Of a DNA stretch of 64,000 bases, positions 43,600 to 52,857 are shown in pieces; position 1 is the stretch's first letter; every line of letters starts with the position of its first letter. A program made the position numbers and the translations under genes. The DNA is taken from assembly GCF_002374855.1 (NCBI RefSeq), contig NZ_NWVC01000005.1:170543-234542 (forward strand), written 5' to 3'. This stretch comes from Sphingomonas adhaesiva. Its GTDB lineage: Bacteria > Pseudomonadota > Alphaproteobacteria > Sphingomonadales > Sphingomonadaceae. The notes under the pieces were generated by a model. That model saw only the letters and a program-made list of their open reading frames with translations, had not been told where the DNA came from and did no database searches.

Positions 43600-46500
43600 T
43601 TAGAAGCTGAAGCGTGCGCCGATGCGGATCGTATAGAGCGACGGCGACGCAAATACGGTGTCCGTAGGCGTCGCGTTCGGCAGCGAGTACCGATACTGCG
43701 CACACGGCTGCGTGGTGTTCGTCGCCGAGGTGCCCGCGGTGCCGGTCGGAGTGGCGGCGGTAAGACACGTCACGCGCGCCGCGACTGCGGTGTAAGGGAA
43801 TGAATATTCCCGGACCTGACCCCAGTTCTTGTTGAGAAAATTGGTGAAATTCTCAATGTCGGCGAAAATCTGGATGCGGGAATTGCCGACGAACGTCGGA
43901 ATTTCCTGCGCAACGTGCAGGTCGATGCGTGTGAACCACTTCGAGTTGAAGGCATTGCGCGGTGCGATGCTGCCCCGGTACTTCGCCAGCCCGGATGACT
44001 GGAAGAACGCATCCAACGTCTGTGCCGTCGTGGCGCTGTTGTACGAAACCCGCGGATCATCAATGCCCGTGGGCACGTAGATCAGATAGCGCGACGACGA
44101 GCCGGTCGTGCCGAAAATTGCGCTACGGCCACTCGACGTGTCCTGCATCGTGTAGCTGTAGGGGCGGCCGATGCGGGTTTCGCCGAAGAGCGACAGGGTG
44201 CTCTTGTAGTCGCCGAAGAAGGCGTGATCGAACGTCAGGTCATATTTGATGTTGTGACGGACCTGATCGTTCGAAACGCCATAGGCAGCGCCATTGGCGT
44301 CTTCGAACGCACCGTTGGCATAGTTCGACCCGGCAGTCGACGAGGTCGCCGGCGCCTGATCCTTGATGTTCTGATAGGTATAGCTGACTCCGGCGAACAG
44401 CCCGAAGTCGAACGACTTGTTGACACGCGCCACCGCAACGTAGCTGCGGCCACGCGACGTGTTGGTCAGCAGGATGTCGTTCAGCGAGTCGTTAAACGTC
44501 GTCAGCGACGTGTAGCGAACACGGCCGTCCGGTGTGCGAGCCGCCGTCGGCACCGAGCGGATGTCGGTGAAGAACACCTGGTCGCGCACCTTGGACCAGA
44601 AGAAGTCGCCGCCGAAGGTCCAGCCGCCGCCCAGTACTTCCGGAGTGAAATCGACCGACAACGTGCCGCGCCACTGCGAAGGCAATTTGAACTTGGGATC
44701 GACCGCGTTGGTCGCCGCCGCCTGAACACCGCCCGCGAGGTAGGTGTTGGCCGACGCCGGGATCGTCGCGCCGTTGACGTTGGTCAACACGCTGCGCGGG
44801 TCGAAATTGGCGGGGAACGTCTGGTTGCCGACGTAGCTGCCGTCATTCAACTGGCGGATGTCGACGGTGTTCGACAGGATGCCGGTGTTCGAAAAGCTGT
44901 TCGACGTGTAAACGTCCGGCGCGCCACCACCGAAAATACCAATGCCGCCGCGCACGCTCAGTTCCCGCCCGGGCTTCCAGTCGAAACCGAAGCGCGGCTG
45001 GAACAGCCCGCGACCGGACAGGAATTCAGCATTCGTGAAGCCGTAGCGGCCAATGAAGGCGGGATTCAACGACGGGCGGCTCTTGCTGCCGTAAAGGTCG
45101 TAACGCATGCCATAGGCGACATTGAGCGTCGGGGTGACAGCCCAGACGTCCTGCACGCCGAAGGCATACTGCCAGTATTTGAACGCTGCCGACGCGAGGT
45201 CGGGGTTCGGAACCGGCGTTGCGTTGGTATAGCCGAAGCGCTGCGCATTGCCCGCCTGAAAGTCCGCGATCGAGTCGAAATAATAGGTTCCGGTTGTGCC
45301 GCCGCGCGGGTTCGAGTTGCTGAGGAAGGCGTTGAACACATCGACATGCTGAATGTCGGTGAACAGCCGCAGGTCATGACCTTCGCGCGTCAATCGGGCT
45401 TGGAATGCGCCGCCCCAGGTTTCGGTGCGCAGTGCATTGGTCTGGCGCGATACGTCCGGTCCGAACGCCACCGTGGCGTAGTTCGGATTACAGGTTACCG
45501 AGGCCGCGGCACCGGCCGCACCGGGGGCTGTCCGATCCGATGTGGGCGCTGCGCAGACGCGGAACTCGGCGAAGCCGCGGCCCTGAAGCGGATCCTGGAT
45601 GCGGGTGTACTTCTTGTAGAAGCCACGTGCCTCGGTCGAGAAGTCATCCGACCATTGCGAGTTGAGCTGAACCACGCCGACATGCAGCTTGTTGCCCGAG
45701 ACATAGGCGTTCGAGGCGAGGCCGAGGCTCTGCGATCCGGGGGTCGTCACCGTGTTATTGGTGAAGACGATCGAGTCTGACGAGTACGAGTAGGTCGCTG
45801 CCAGCCGCTGCGTATCGGACAGATTGGCGTCGAGGCGCGCGACCAGGCGATCGTCCTTGTCCTGGTTGCTGTTGACGACGCCACCCGTGCTGTATCCGTA
45901 GCGCGACTGCGCGATCTGGCTGATCTGGTTGACCTGCGCCTGCGTCAGGCTGGAAATGCTGTTGCCGGCGTTGTTGTCGACCGGACCTTCAGCGATCGGA
46001 CGCGGTGCGCGAACGCGTTCGCCGGCGACCATGAAGAACAGCTTGTCCTTGATCAACGGGCCGGAAAGTTCCGCGCCGTAGTTCTCATACTTGTACTTCG
46101 GGGTCGCGATGTAATCGGTCGCGCGTCCCGGACCCGCCTTCGTGGTGTCGCCGCTGAGCCCGTCGGACGAGCGCGAATAGAAGCCCGTGCCGTGGAATTC
46201 GTTGGTGCCCGACTTCAGGATAACGTTGATGACGCCGCCCTGGAAATTTCCTTCACGCACGTCATACGGCGCGACCTTGGTCTGGAACTGGCCGATGGCG
46301 TCGAGCGGGATGGGCGAGCGGCGGCTGGGCAAGCCGTCCGGGTTCAGGCCGAAATTGTCGGTGATCGGCACACCGTCGACGGTGAAGCGGTTGAAGCGCG
46401 CGTTCTGCCCGGCGAAGCTGACAGCACGACCGTTGCCGGTCTGCTCATCGAGGCGCGCGAACGGATCGCGGCGCATCAGGTCGCGAATGTCGCGGTTCAC

Positions 46501-46944
46501 GGAGGCGATGGTACCGATCTTCGTCGCGGTCAGCACATTGGCCGGGCCCTGGCTGACAGTGCGCGCGCTGGAAATCGACGAGGCCGTGACGACGATGTCG
46601 GAGGCGCCGCCTTCGGCGGTCAGTTCGACGGGCAGGTCGAAGGACTGCGAAGCGATCGTGTTGATGTCGGTAATCGTGGTGTCCGAGTAACCGCCCGCCC
46701 GCACCGTCACCGAGTACGGGCCGCCTGCGCGCAGGCCGGTAGCGGTGAAACTGCCGTTCGCATCGGTGGTCAGCGTGGAGCGCGTGCCCGACGGTACATT
46801 GACGACCTCGACCGTCGCACCCGCGACCGGTGCGCCGTTGGACGTCACGGTGCCGCGGATGGTGGAGGTGGTTTCCTGCGCCATGGCGGCTGCCGGCGCG
46901 ATGAGCGCGACCGCGGCCACGCCCACGAAAAGGTTGTTTCGCAT
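43600..46944 (-). CDS. Oar-like TonB-dependent receptor with N-terminal carboxypeptidase-regulatory domain
   Basis: The 1114-aa product has a signal peptide (VAAVALIAPAAAMAQ), a CarboxypepD_reg-like domain (about 27-110: STIRGTVTSNGAPVAGATVEV), a plug (about 115-250: ARFNRFTVDGVPITDNFGL, SPIPLDAIGQFQTKVAPYDV) and a large barrel ending in RIGARFSF with terminal Phe. Oar-type receptors sit in the outer membrane and are linked to export or uptake of large ligands. The gene uses visibly less GC-rich codons than its neighbours (many Asn, Ser, Thr, Tyr). Neighbouring LytS/LytTR could regulate it. ATG 46944 is preceded by AAAGGGGAC. Confidence 0.92.
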   Translation of the reverse strand: MRNNLFVGVAAVALIAPAAAMAQETTSTIRGTVTSNGAPVAGATVEVVNVPSGTRSTLTTDANGSFTATGLRAGGPYSVTVRAGGYSDTTITDINTIASQSFDLPVELTAEGGASDIVVTASSISSARTVSQGPANVLTATKIGTIASVNRDIRDLMRRDPFARLDEQTGNGRAVSFAGQNARFNRFTVDGVPITDNFGLNPDGLPSRRSPIPLDAIGQFQTKVAPYDVREGNFQGGVINVILKSGTNEFHGTGFYSRSSDGLSGDTTKAGPGRATDYIATPKYKYENYGAELSGPLIKDKLFFMVAGERVRAPRPIAEGPVDNNAGNSISSLTQAQVNQISQIAQSRYGYSTGGVVNSNQDKDDRLVARLDANLSDTQRLAATYSYSSDSIVFTNNTVTTPGSQSLGLASNAYVSGNKLHVGVVQLNSQWSDDFSTEARGFYKKYTRIQDPLQGRGFAEFRVCAAPTSDRTAPGAAGAAASVTCNPNYATVAFGPDVSRQTNALRTETWGGAFQARLTREGHDLRLFTDIQHVDVFNAFLSNSNPRGGTTGTYYFDSIADFQAGNAQRFGYTNATPVPNPDLASAAFKYWQYAFGVQDVWAVTPTLNVAYGMRYDLYGSKSRPSLNPAFIGRYGFTNAEFLSGRGLFQPRFGFDWKPGRELSVRGGIGIFGGGAPDVYTSNSFSNTGILSNTVDIRQLNDGSYVGNQTFPANFDPRSVLTNVNGATIPASANTYLAGGVQAAATNAVDPKFKLPSQWRGTLSVDFTPEVLGGGWTFGGDFFWSKVRDQVFFTDIRSVPTAARTPDGRVRYTSLTTFNDSLNDILLTNTSRGRSYVAVARVNKSFDFGLFAGVSYTYQNIKDQAPATSSTAGSNYANGAFEDANGAAYGVSNDQVRHNIKYDLTFDHAFFGDYKSTLSLFGETRIGRPYSYTMQDTSSGRSAIFGTTGSSSRYLIYVPTGIDDPRVSYNSATTAQTLDAFFQSSGLAKYRGSIAPRNAFNSKWFTRIDLHVAQEIPTFVGNSRIQIFADIENFTNFLNKNWGQVREYSFPYTAVAARVTCLTAATPTGTAGTSATNTTQPCAQYRYSLPNATPTDTVFASPSLYTIRIGARFSF

Positions 46945-47083
46945 CGATTCTGTCCCCTTTGGCCCCTGGCTCGCAGCGCGCGGGCTATTGCCGTTGGGCG
47001 CGCCACTGCGCCGGGAATATGTCGTTCCCGTGACAGTCGCGAGTCTTATCGTTCGGCGCTGCAACACGCCGCGGCGGCGTTGC

Positions 47084-47124
47084 AAAAAAGAGACAGGGTG
47101 GCCGACCTATGGGCCGGCCAACCC
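47084..47124 (-). terminator. Rho-independent terminator after the P450 gene
   Basis: On the minus strand GGGTTGGCCG and CGGCCACCC pair (one bulge), and the stem is followed by TGTCTCTTTTTTG (T6 at 47084-47089). It begins 2-5 bases after the P450 stop codon and isolates the P450 from the Oar-like receptor gene. Confidence 0.75.
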
Positions 47125-47126
47125 CT

Positions 47127-48359
47127 TCAATAACGGGAGATTTCTACCGGAAGGTGGCGATAGCCGTGGACGAAGCACGCCGCCACGCGATCGGGCGCGC
47201 CGGTGACGTTCACGCGCATCCGGCGCTTCGCCATCTCCTCCAGCAGGATCGCGACCTGCAGTTCCGCCAGCCGCGCGCCGACGCAGCGGTGGATGCCGTG
47301 GCCGAACGCCAGGTGGCGGCGGGCATTGGGGCGATCGACCTGGTAATCGTCGGCGTTGGGACCGAACACGCTTTCGTCGCGGTTGGCGGAGATGTACCAC
47401 ATCACCACCTTGTCGCCCGCGGCGATCTGCTGCCCCATCAGTTCGGTGTCCTGCTGCGCGGTGCGCGCCATGTGCGCGAGCGGGGTCTGCCAGCGGATGA
47501 TTTCGCTGACGGCATTGGGGATCAGCGCGCTGTCCGCCTCCAGCTTTGCCCGCTCGGCCGGAAACTGATCGAGCGCGTAGACGAGGCCAGACATGGTGTT
47601 GCGCGTGGTATCGTTGCCGCCGACGATCAGGAGGATGAGGTTCCCCATGAACTCATTGGGTTCCATGTGGCTCATCGCGTCCGAATGGATCATCATCGAG
47701 ATGAGGTCGGGGGTCGGCGCCGCGCCCGCCTTGGCCGCCCACAGTTTCTGGAAATAGGCGCCGCATTCGTAGATCTTCTCGAGCCGCTGCTGGCGCAGTT
47801 CCTCGCTCTTGGCCAGTTCGATGTCGCCCATCCAGTCGGACCACATGGTCAGCTTCGCGCGGTCTTCCCAGGGGAAGTCGAAGAGGATCGCCAGCATCTG
47901 CGTCGTCAGTTCGATCGATACGCGCTCGACCCAGTCGAATCCGGTGTTCCACGGCAGCGTGTCGAGCACCTCGGCGCTGCGGTCGCGGATGTTCTTGGTC
48001 AGCCGTACCATTTCGCTGGGGGTGAAGGCGGGGGCGACGGTGCGGCGCTGCGCGGTGTGGATCGGGCGGTCGCGGCCGATGAACATCGGCATCCGCACCT
48101 CGTCCGAGGCGATCGGCGAGATGGTGAAGCCGTTCGCTTCCGAGGAATAGAGATCGGGTAGCGATTCGACCTCGACGATCGGCTTGTACGTGCTGACCGA
48201 CCAATAGGGGCCGAAATCCGAATCGGCGACCTTGTGCACCGGCGCCTCGGCGCGCAGCCGGCGGAACGGTTCGTGCCAGGTGTCGTCGCGATAGATGTCG
48301 GGCCGGCTGACGTCGAACGGATCGACGGGTTGGGTCACTTCCCGGGCCAGGGTCGCCAT
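47127..48359 (-). CDS. Cytochrome P450, CYP153-like
   Basis: The 410-aa soluble P450 has the I-helix motif GGNDTTRN, the ExxR motif (SEIIRWQTPLAHM) and the heme loop FGHGIHRCVG with the Cys ligand. MPMFIGRDRPIHTAQRRTV and DLISMMIHSDAM, GNLILLIVGGNDTTRNT are close to CYP153 alkane/fatty-acid terminal hydroxylases. It needs a ferredoxin and reductase; none is adjacent, but a suitable 2Fe-2S ferredoxin is encoded at 62875. The ATG at 48359 has AGAGGAG at good spacing; a GTG at 48365 is too close. A TGACAC-N2-GTGTCA operator lies upstream. Confidence 0.9.
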   Translation of the reverse strand: MATLAREVTQPVDPFDVSRPDIYRDDTWHEPFRRLRAEAPVHKVADSDFGPYWSVSTYKPIVEVESLPDLYSSEANGFTISPIASDEVRMPMFIGRDRPIHTAQRRTVAPAFTPSEMVRLTKNIRDRSAEVLDTLPWNTGFDWVERVSIELTTQMLAILFDFPWEDRAKLTMWSDWMGDIELAKSEELRQQRLEKIYECGAYFQKLWAAKAGAAPTPDLISMMIHSDAMSHMEPNEFMGNLILLIVGGNDTTRNTMSGLVYALDQFPAERAKLEADSALIPNAVSEIIRWQTPLAHMARTAQQDTELMGQQIAAGDKVVMWYISANRDESVFGPNADDYQVDRPNARRHLAFGHGIHRCVGARLAELQVAILLEEMAKRRMRVNVTGAPDRVAACFVHGYRHLPVEISRY

Positions 48360-48397
48360 GGTCACTCTCCTCTTTTGGTTGCGAGAAGAAACCTAAC

Positions 48398-48411
48398 TGA
48401 CACTGGTGTCA
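48398..48411. promoter_or_regulatory. Palindrome TGACAC-TG-GTGTCA in the P450 promoter
   Basis: Six-base arms pair perfectly around 2 bases, 39 bases upstream of the P450 start. On the minus strand the left part reads TTGACA, a possible -35, so a bound repressor would block it. The site looks like a TetR-type operator; no TetR gene is in the window. It also lies only 7 bases downstream of the end of the ABC permease gene (its stop is at 48418). Confidence 0.6.
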
Positions 48412-48417
48412 ATGGGG

Positions 48418-49668
48418 TTACTGCGTCCCTCCGCGCGCGAACAGTCGCCGCCATGCGGGCCGGGCGCTGCCCGATTGCAGCACGCCGCGGCGGAACAGCC
48501 GCGCGCCGACCGTGATGAAGATCGCGACCCACACCAATTGCCACAGCAGCGCCAGCGCGTGCGGCCACAGCGCGGGCAGCGCGGCGGCGCGGCCGGCCAT
48601 GGCGTAGGGGGATGACAGCGGGAACAGCTGCGTCGCGATCGCCAGCCAGCCGTCGGGATCGGACGCGCCGGCCGATGCCAGCGCGAACATCGCCACCTGC
48701 ACGATGGTGACCGGCAGCGACAGCATCTGGATCTCGCGCATCGTCGATGCCTGCGCGCCCACGCCCAGGAAGATCGAGCCGAGCAGCAGATAGGCGGTCG
48801 CGAAATAGGCGGCGAACAGCAGCGCGAACGGCCCCGCGCCGACCGCGGGCGACAGCTGCCGCAGCCCCGCGCCGATGTCGCCGGGCAGGAACGCCCCCGC
48901 CTGGCTGACCAGCGTCCCCCAGAAGGCGACGAACAGCACCGCGACCCCGAACATGCCGAGCAGCTTGCCCAGGAACACGCTTTCCAGCGGGACCGCGGCG
49001 GCCAGCACCTCGATCACCTTGTTGTTGCGTTCCTCCGCCATGGTGCCGACGACCTGGCCCGACAGGAACAGCGTCAGGAAGAAGATGCCGAAGACGGCGC
49101 CGAATGCCGACGCATCGCGCCCGCCCGCCGATGGCGCGGCGGTGACGATGCGTTCCAGCACCGGTTCGGCCAGCGCGGGGGCGCCGGCGCGGCGCACCAG
49201 CGCGGCGTCGCGCGCCAGCCCGGCGAGGTAGCGCGCCCCGTCCCGGTCGCCGGCGGCATAGGTGACGACGGGGCGGTCGAGCGGGCCGTGAAGTACGGCC
49301 GCGACGCTGAGGCCGCCGATCGCGCCGCGCCCTTCCAGCATCGCGCGCGCTTCCTGCGCGGCGTCCCCGGTCACCGGATGCGGGATCAGCCGCGGCGGGG
49401 CGCGATCGTCGTCGCGCAAGCTGCGCTGGCGCGCGTCGGCGGCCATCACCGCGCGCACGTCGTCGACGGGCAGCAGCAGCACCAACCGCTGCTTGGCGGC
49501 GGTGCCGCGCGTCGCATTGGCCGCGCCCAGTCCGCCGATCAGGCTGAACGACAGCATGATGACCGGCGCGAACAGGAACAGCAGGAAGATCGGCGTGAAG
49601 ACCGTCGCGGTGAAATCGCGGCGCGCGATCGTCAGCGTCTGGCGCAGGTGGCGGCGGAACGGGGTCAT
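48418..49668 (-). CDS. ABC exporter permease (NatB-like)
   Basis: The 416-aa inner-membrane protein has an N-terminal helix (about 20-45), a large extracytoplasmic loop (about 50-170), and five or six C-terminal helices with FFLTLFLSGQVVGTMAEERNNKVIEVLAAAVPLESVFLGK, read here as AEERNNKVIEVLAA, the family hallmark of ABC-2 NatB-type permeases. With the ATPase encoded just upstream it would form an efflux pump, in family members linked to Na+ or organic compound export. Coupled by ATGA to the ATPase gene. Confidence 0.88.
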   Translation of the reverse strand: MTPFRRHLRQTLTIARRDFTATVFTPIFLLFLFAPVIMLSFSLIGGLGAANATRGTAAKQRLVLLLPVDDVRAVMAADARQRSLRDDDRAPPRLIPHPVTGDAAQEARAMLEGRGAIGGLSVAAVLHGPLDRPVVTYAAGDRDGARYLAGLARDAALVRRAGAPALAEPVLERIVTAAPSAGGRDASAFGAVFGIFFLTLFLSGQVVGTMAEERNNKVIEVLAAAVPLESVFLGKLLGMFGVAVLFVAFWGTLVSQAGAFLPGDIGAGLRQLSPAVGAGPFALLFAAYFATAYLLLGSIFLGVGAQASTMREIQMLSLPVTIVQVAMFALASAGASDPDGWLAIATQLFPLSSPYAMAGRAAALPALWPHALALLWQLVWVAIFITVGARLFRRGVLQSGSARPAWRRLFARGGTQ

Positions 49669-50609
49669 GCGGCGCGCTCCGTCGCGGGGGCGGGGGTGGC
49701 GGCGGCCGCCGCCTCGCCGACGATGCGCACGAACGCCTCGTGCAGGCCGGGGCGTTCGATGGCGAGGCCGGCGATGCCGTATCCCGCCGCGATCAGCCGC
49801 GTCAGCAGCCCCTCGATCCCCTCCGCCGGCAGCTGGAAGCGCCAGCCGTCGCCGTCGCGCGCGGCATCGGCGGGCAGCAGCCCGGCCAGCGCCGTATCGG
49901 CATGATGGGGGACGTAGCGGACCTGCGGCGGCAACAGCCCGCGCGCCTCGTCCACCGTCCCTTCGAACCGGCGGCGGCCGCCCGCGATCACCGCCAGCCG
50001 GTCGCACAGCCGCTGCGCATGCGCCATGACATGGGTGGAGAACAGGATCGTCGCGCCGCGATCGCGCTCGGCCAGGATCAGCGCCTCCAGCCGTTCCTGG
50101 TTGACCGGATCCAGCCCCGAAAAGGGTTCGTCCAGCACGATCAGGTCGGGGCGGTGGACGACCGAGCCGAGCAGCTGGACCAGCTGCGCCATGCCTTTCG
50201 ACAGCTTGCGGATCTTCTCGTCCGCCGCATGGCCCAGCCCGGCGGCCTCCAGCATCTCCGCTGCGCGAGCGCGCCCGGTGGCCCAGTCCAGCCCGCGCAG
50301 CGCGCCCATGAACGCGATCGCCTCGCGCGCCTTCATCGCGGGATAGAGGCCGCGCTCCTCGGGCAGATAGCCGACGCGGTCGCCGGCATCGCGCGGGTGG
50401 CGCGCGCCCAGCAGGATGCGCTCGCCCTCGTCCGGTTCGATGATGCCCAGCAACATGCGCAGCGTCGTGGTCTTGCCCGCGCCATTGGGACCGAGCACGC
50501 CGTAGATCGCGCCGCGCGGCACCACCAGGTCGACGCCATCGACGACGCGCCGGTCGCCGAATCGCTTCACCAGGCCGTCGGCGACGACGGCTGACGGATG
50601 GGATGACAC
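49665..50609 (-). CDS. ABC exporter ATPase (NatA-like)
   Basis: The 314-aa product has Walker A GPNGAGKTT, the signature LSKGMAQ (the K/M form common in NatA-type ATPases), Walker B LIVLDEPFSGLDPVN, and a C-terminal regulatory extension (about 215-300). It energises the NatB-like permease encoded after it (ATGA overlap). Start ATG 50609. Confidence 0.92.
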   Translation of the reverse strand: MSSHPSAVVADGLVKRFGDRRVVDGVDLVVPRGAIYGVLGPNGAGKTTTLRMLLGIIEPDEGERILLGARHPRDAGDRVGYLPEERGLYPAMKAREAIAFMGALRGLDWATGRARAAEMLEAAGLGHAADEKIRKLSKGMAQLVQLLGSVVHRPDLIVLDEPFSGLDPVNQERLEALILAERDRGATILFSTHVMAHAQRLCDRLAVIAGGRRRFEGTVDEARGLLPPQVRYVPHHADTALAGLLPADAARDGDGWRFQLPAEGIEGLLTRLIAAGYGIAGLAIERPGLHEAFVRIVGEAAAAATPAPATERAA

Positions 50610-50672
50610 GTAGCGCCCCTTTTGACTGCCCAGCGCGCGGTGGTAGCCGCGCCGCCGCGCCGCGCCAATCGC

Positions 50673-51056
50673 TTACTTGCCGCCGGTGCGGCGCGCGATC
50701 GCGGCGGCGCAGCTGGCGCGGTCGATGCTGCTGCCGTCGCGCTGGCGGGTGTCGACCCAGGTGACGCGTGGCTCCGCGCCCGCTTTCGCCGGATAGAGAT
50801 AGGCGTCCATGACGCAGATCGCGCTGGTGAACTGCAGCTTGCGCGCGGTGCCTTCGCGCACGTCGGCATCGGGCTGCCCGAACTGGCGCACCAGCGCGGC
50901 GGCATCCTGCCCGACGACGTTGCCAAGGCCGGTCTGCGGGATCGGGATCAGCGGCGCGCGCGCCGCGCCGCCCGACGCGCCGGTGGTGGCGCAGCCCGCC
51001 AGCAGCGCCAGCGCGAACGGCAGGATCAGGAGGCTGGCCCGCGGCTGCGGTTTCAT
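50673..51056 (-). CDS. Small lipoprotein of unknown function
   Basis: The 127-aa product has a lipoprotein signal (LLILPFALALLAGC, acylated Cys near residue 22) and a C-terminal domain with VVGQDAAALVRQFGQPDADVREGTA, KLQFTSAICVMDAYLYP and SCAAAIARR. This resembles SmpA/OmlA-like small envelope lipoproteins in its G-x-P start (FGQPD) but I do not assign it. ATGA overlap with the EI24 gene before it suggests a shared envelope role. Confidence 0.75.
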   Translation of the reverse strand: MKPQPRASLLILPFALALLAGCATTGASGGAARAPLIPIPQTGLGNVVGQDAAALVRQFGQPDADVREGTARKLQFTSAICVMDAYLYPAKAGAEPRVTWVDTRQRDGSSIDRASCAAAIARRTGGK

Positions 51057-51721
51057 CGGTCGGTCCCGTGGTAAAGGTGCGTCGCCATCGCGGCGCCGAT
51101 CACCGGCGCCAGGATGTTGAGCAGCGGAACCACGAACAGGGCGGTTCCCGCAAGCCCCAGCGCGAACCGCCGCCCGGCGGTCGCCGCGCGCCAGCCCCGC
51201 ATCGCCGCAGCGTCCATGTGGCGCGCCGCCACCATGTCGGTCAGGTCGCGCCCCAGCAGCCAGGCATTGACCACGAAGAACGCCGCCGCGGTGCCCACGC
51301 CGGTCACCAGCAGCGCGACATAGACCGGCATCATCAAAAGGTTCACGCCCACGAACCGCGCCGCCGATCCGGCGCCCATCGCCAGCCCGCGGTGGAAAGG
51401 CACCGCGCGCGCGCTGGCGAGGCGATCGGGGTAATGGCGCCGCTCCACCGCGGCGACGATCGTGTCCGCGAACAGCCCGACCACCAGGATCGCGACCGCG
51501 CGGAACAGCAGCCACAGCGCCAGCACCGTCACCAGCGTCGCCGCCACGCCGGCCAGCGCGCCATGCCACGCCACGTTCGCCAGCAGCGCGTCGATCCCCC
51601 ACCACAAGGCACCGCCCAGGGCGGCGAAGATCGCCAGCGTGATCGCGAGCGAGGCGGCCAGCACGCGGCGCACCGGCGGATCGCCCAATTGCCCGACGGC
51701 CAGGAAGAACGCGCGGATCAT
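51053..51721 (-). CDS. EI24/CysZ-like membrane protein
   Basis: The 222-aa protein has about four to five hydrophobic segments and the EI24-family features PVYVALLVTGVGTAAAFFVVNAWLLGRDL and the C-terminal LFVVPLLNILAPVIGAAMATHLYH. CysZ members move sulfate; other EI24 proteins are uncharacterised, and no sulfate genes are nearby, so I leave the function open. It ends overlapping the small lipoprotein gene. Confidence 0.82.
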   Translation of the reverse strand: MIRAFFLAVGQLGDPPVRRVLAASLAITLAIFAALGGALWWGIDALLANVAWHGALAGVAATLVTVLALWLLFRAVAILVVGLFADTIVAAVERRHYPDRLASARAVPFHRGLAMGAGSAARFVGVNLLMMPVYVALLVTGVGTAAAFFVVNAWLLGRDLTDMVAARHMDAAAMRGWRAATAGRRFALGLAGTALFVVPLLNILAPVIGAAMATHLYHGTDR

Positions 51722-51815
51722 CGCCCGCCAGCGTTGCGCCGCGCGACGCGGTTGCGCAAGGGCACGCGGCGCTTTACGCGGGCGGGCTTACGCTTTCCCA
51801 GCCAGGATCACATCC

Positions 51816-52811
51816 TTGACCGAACCCCGTTACGACGTGGTCGCGATCGGCAATGCCATCGTCGACATCATCGCCCCCGCGACCGACGCCTTCATCGCCG
51901 ATAACGGCATGACCAAGGGCGCGATGGCGCTGGTCTTCTCCCCCGAGGAAGCCGACGCGCTGTACGGCAAGATGGGGCCGGGGCAGGAGGTGTCGGGCGG
52001 TTCGGCGGCGAACACGATCGCGGGCATGGCCGCGCTGGGCGCCGAATGCGCGTTCATCGGGCAGGTCGCCGACGACCAGCTGGGCGCGGTGTTCGCGCAC
52101 GACATCCGCGCCGCGGGCATCCGTTTCGACACCGCCGCGCGCGCCGGTGCGCCGACGACGGGGCGCTGCCTGATCTTCGTGACGCCCGACGGGCAGCGCA
52201 CGATGAACACCTTCCTGGGTGCCTCGCACTACCTGCCGGAAGCGGCGCTGGACCGCGATCTGATCGCCGATGCGCGCTACCTCTATCTCGAAGGCTATCT
52301 GTGGGACCCGGAGGAGCCGCGCGCCGCGATGCGCGCCGCGATCGAGGTGGCGCGCGCCGCGGGGCGCAAGGTGGCGTTCACGCTGTCCGCCGAATTCGTC
52401 ATCGACCGCCACCGCGCGGCGTTCCACGACCTGATCGACCAGGGGCTGATCGACGTTCTGTTCGCCAATGAGGCGGAGATCATGTCGCTGACCGAGACGG
52501 GCGACGTCGAGGCGGCGATCGACGCGGTGCGCCACAAGGTGCCGCTGGTCGTCGTGACGCTGAGCGAGCGCGGCGCGTGCGCGATCGCGGGCGATGCGCG
52601 CGTGTCGGTGCCCGCGCAGTCGATCGACAAGGTGGTGGACACCACCGGCGCAGGCGACCTGTTCGCCGCCGGCTTCCTCCACGGGCAGGCGCGGGGGCAG
52701 TCGCTGGAAGCGTCGCTGACGCTGGGCGCGATCTGCGCCGCGGAGGTGATCCAGCATTTCGGCGCGCGCCCGATGGCGGACCTGAAGGCGCTGACCGCGG
52801 GGGTCGCCTGA
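51816..52811 (+). CDS. PfkB-family sugar kinase, adenosine kinase-like
   Basis: The 331-aa ribokinase-fold product has the N-terminal pattern YDVVAIGNAIVDIIAP, the substrate loop QEVSGGSAANTIAGMAALG, and the catalytic anion-hole motif DTTGAGDLFAAGFLHG with the base Asp. Alphaproteobacterial members are annotated as adenosine kinases; ribokinase or another nucleoside is possible. Start is by default the TTG at 51816 (AGGA 8 bases upstream), which gives the family's length; there is no ATG until inside the conserved fold. Confidence 0.88.
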   Translation: MTEPRYDVVAIGNAIVDIIAPATDAFIADNGMTKGAMALVFSPEEADALYGKMGPGQEVSGGSAANTIAGMAALGAECAFIGQVADDQLGAVFAHDIRAAGIRFDTAARAGAPTTGRCLIFVTPDGQRTMNTFLGASHYLPEAALDRDLIADARYLYLEGYLWDPEEPRAAMRAAIEVARAAGRKVAFTLSAEFVIDRHRAAFHDLIDQGLIDVLFANEAEIMSLTETGDVEAAIDAVRHKVPLVVVTLSERGACAIAGDARVSVPAQSIDKVVDTTGAGDLFAAGFLHGQARGQSLEASLTLGAICAAEVIQHFGARPMADLKALTAGVA

Positions 52812-52857
52812 CAGGCGCCCGGACCGTGTGACAGGCAGTGACGTGCGGGCGAACCGG

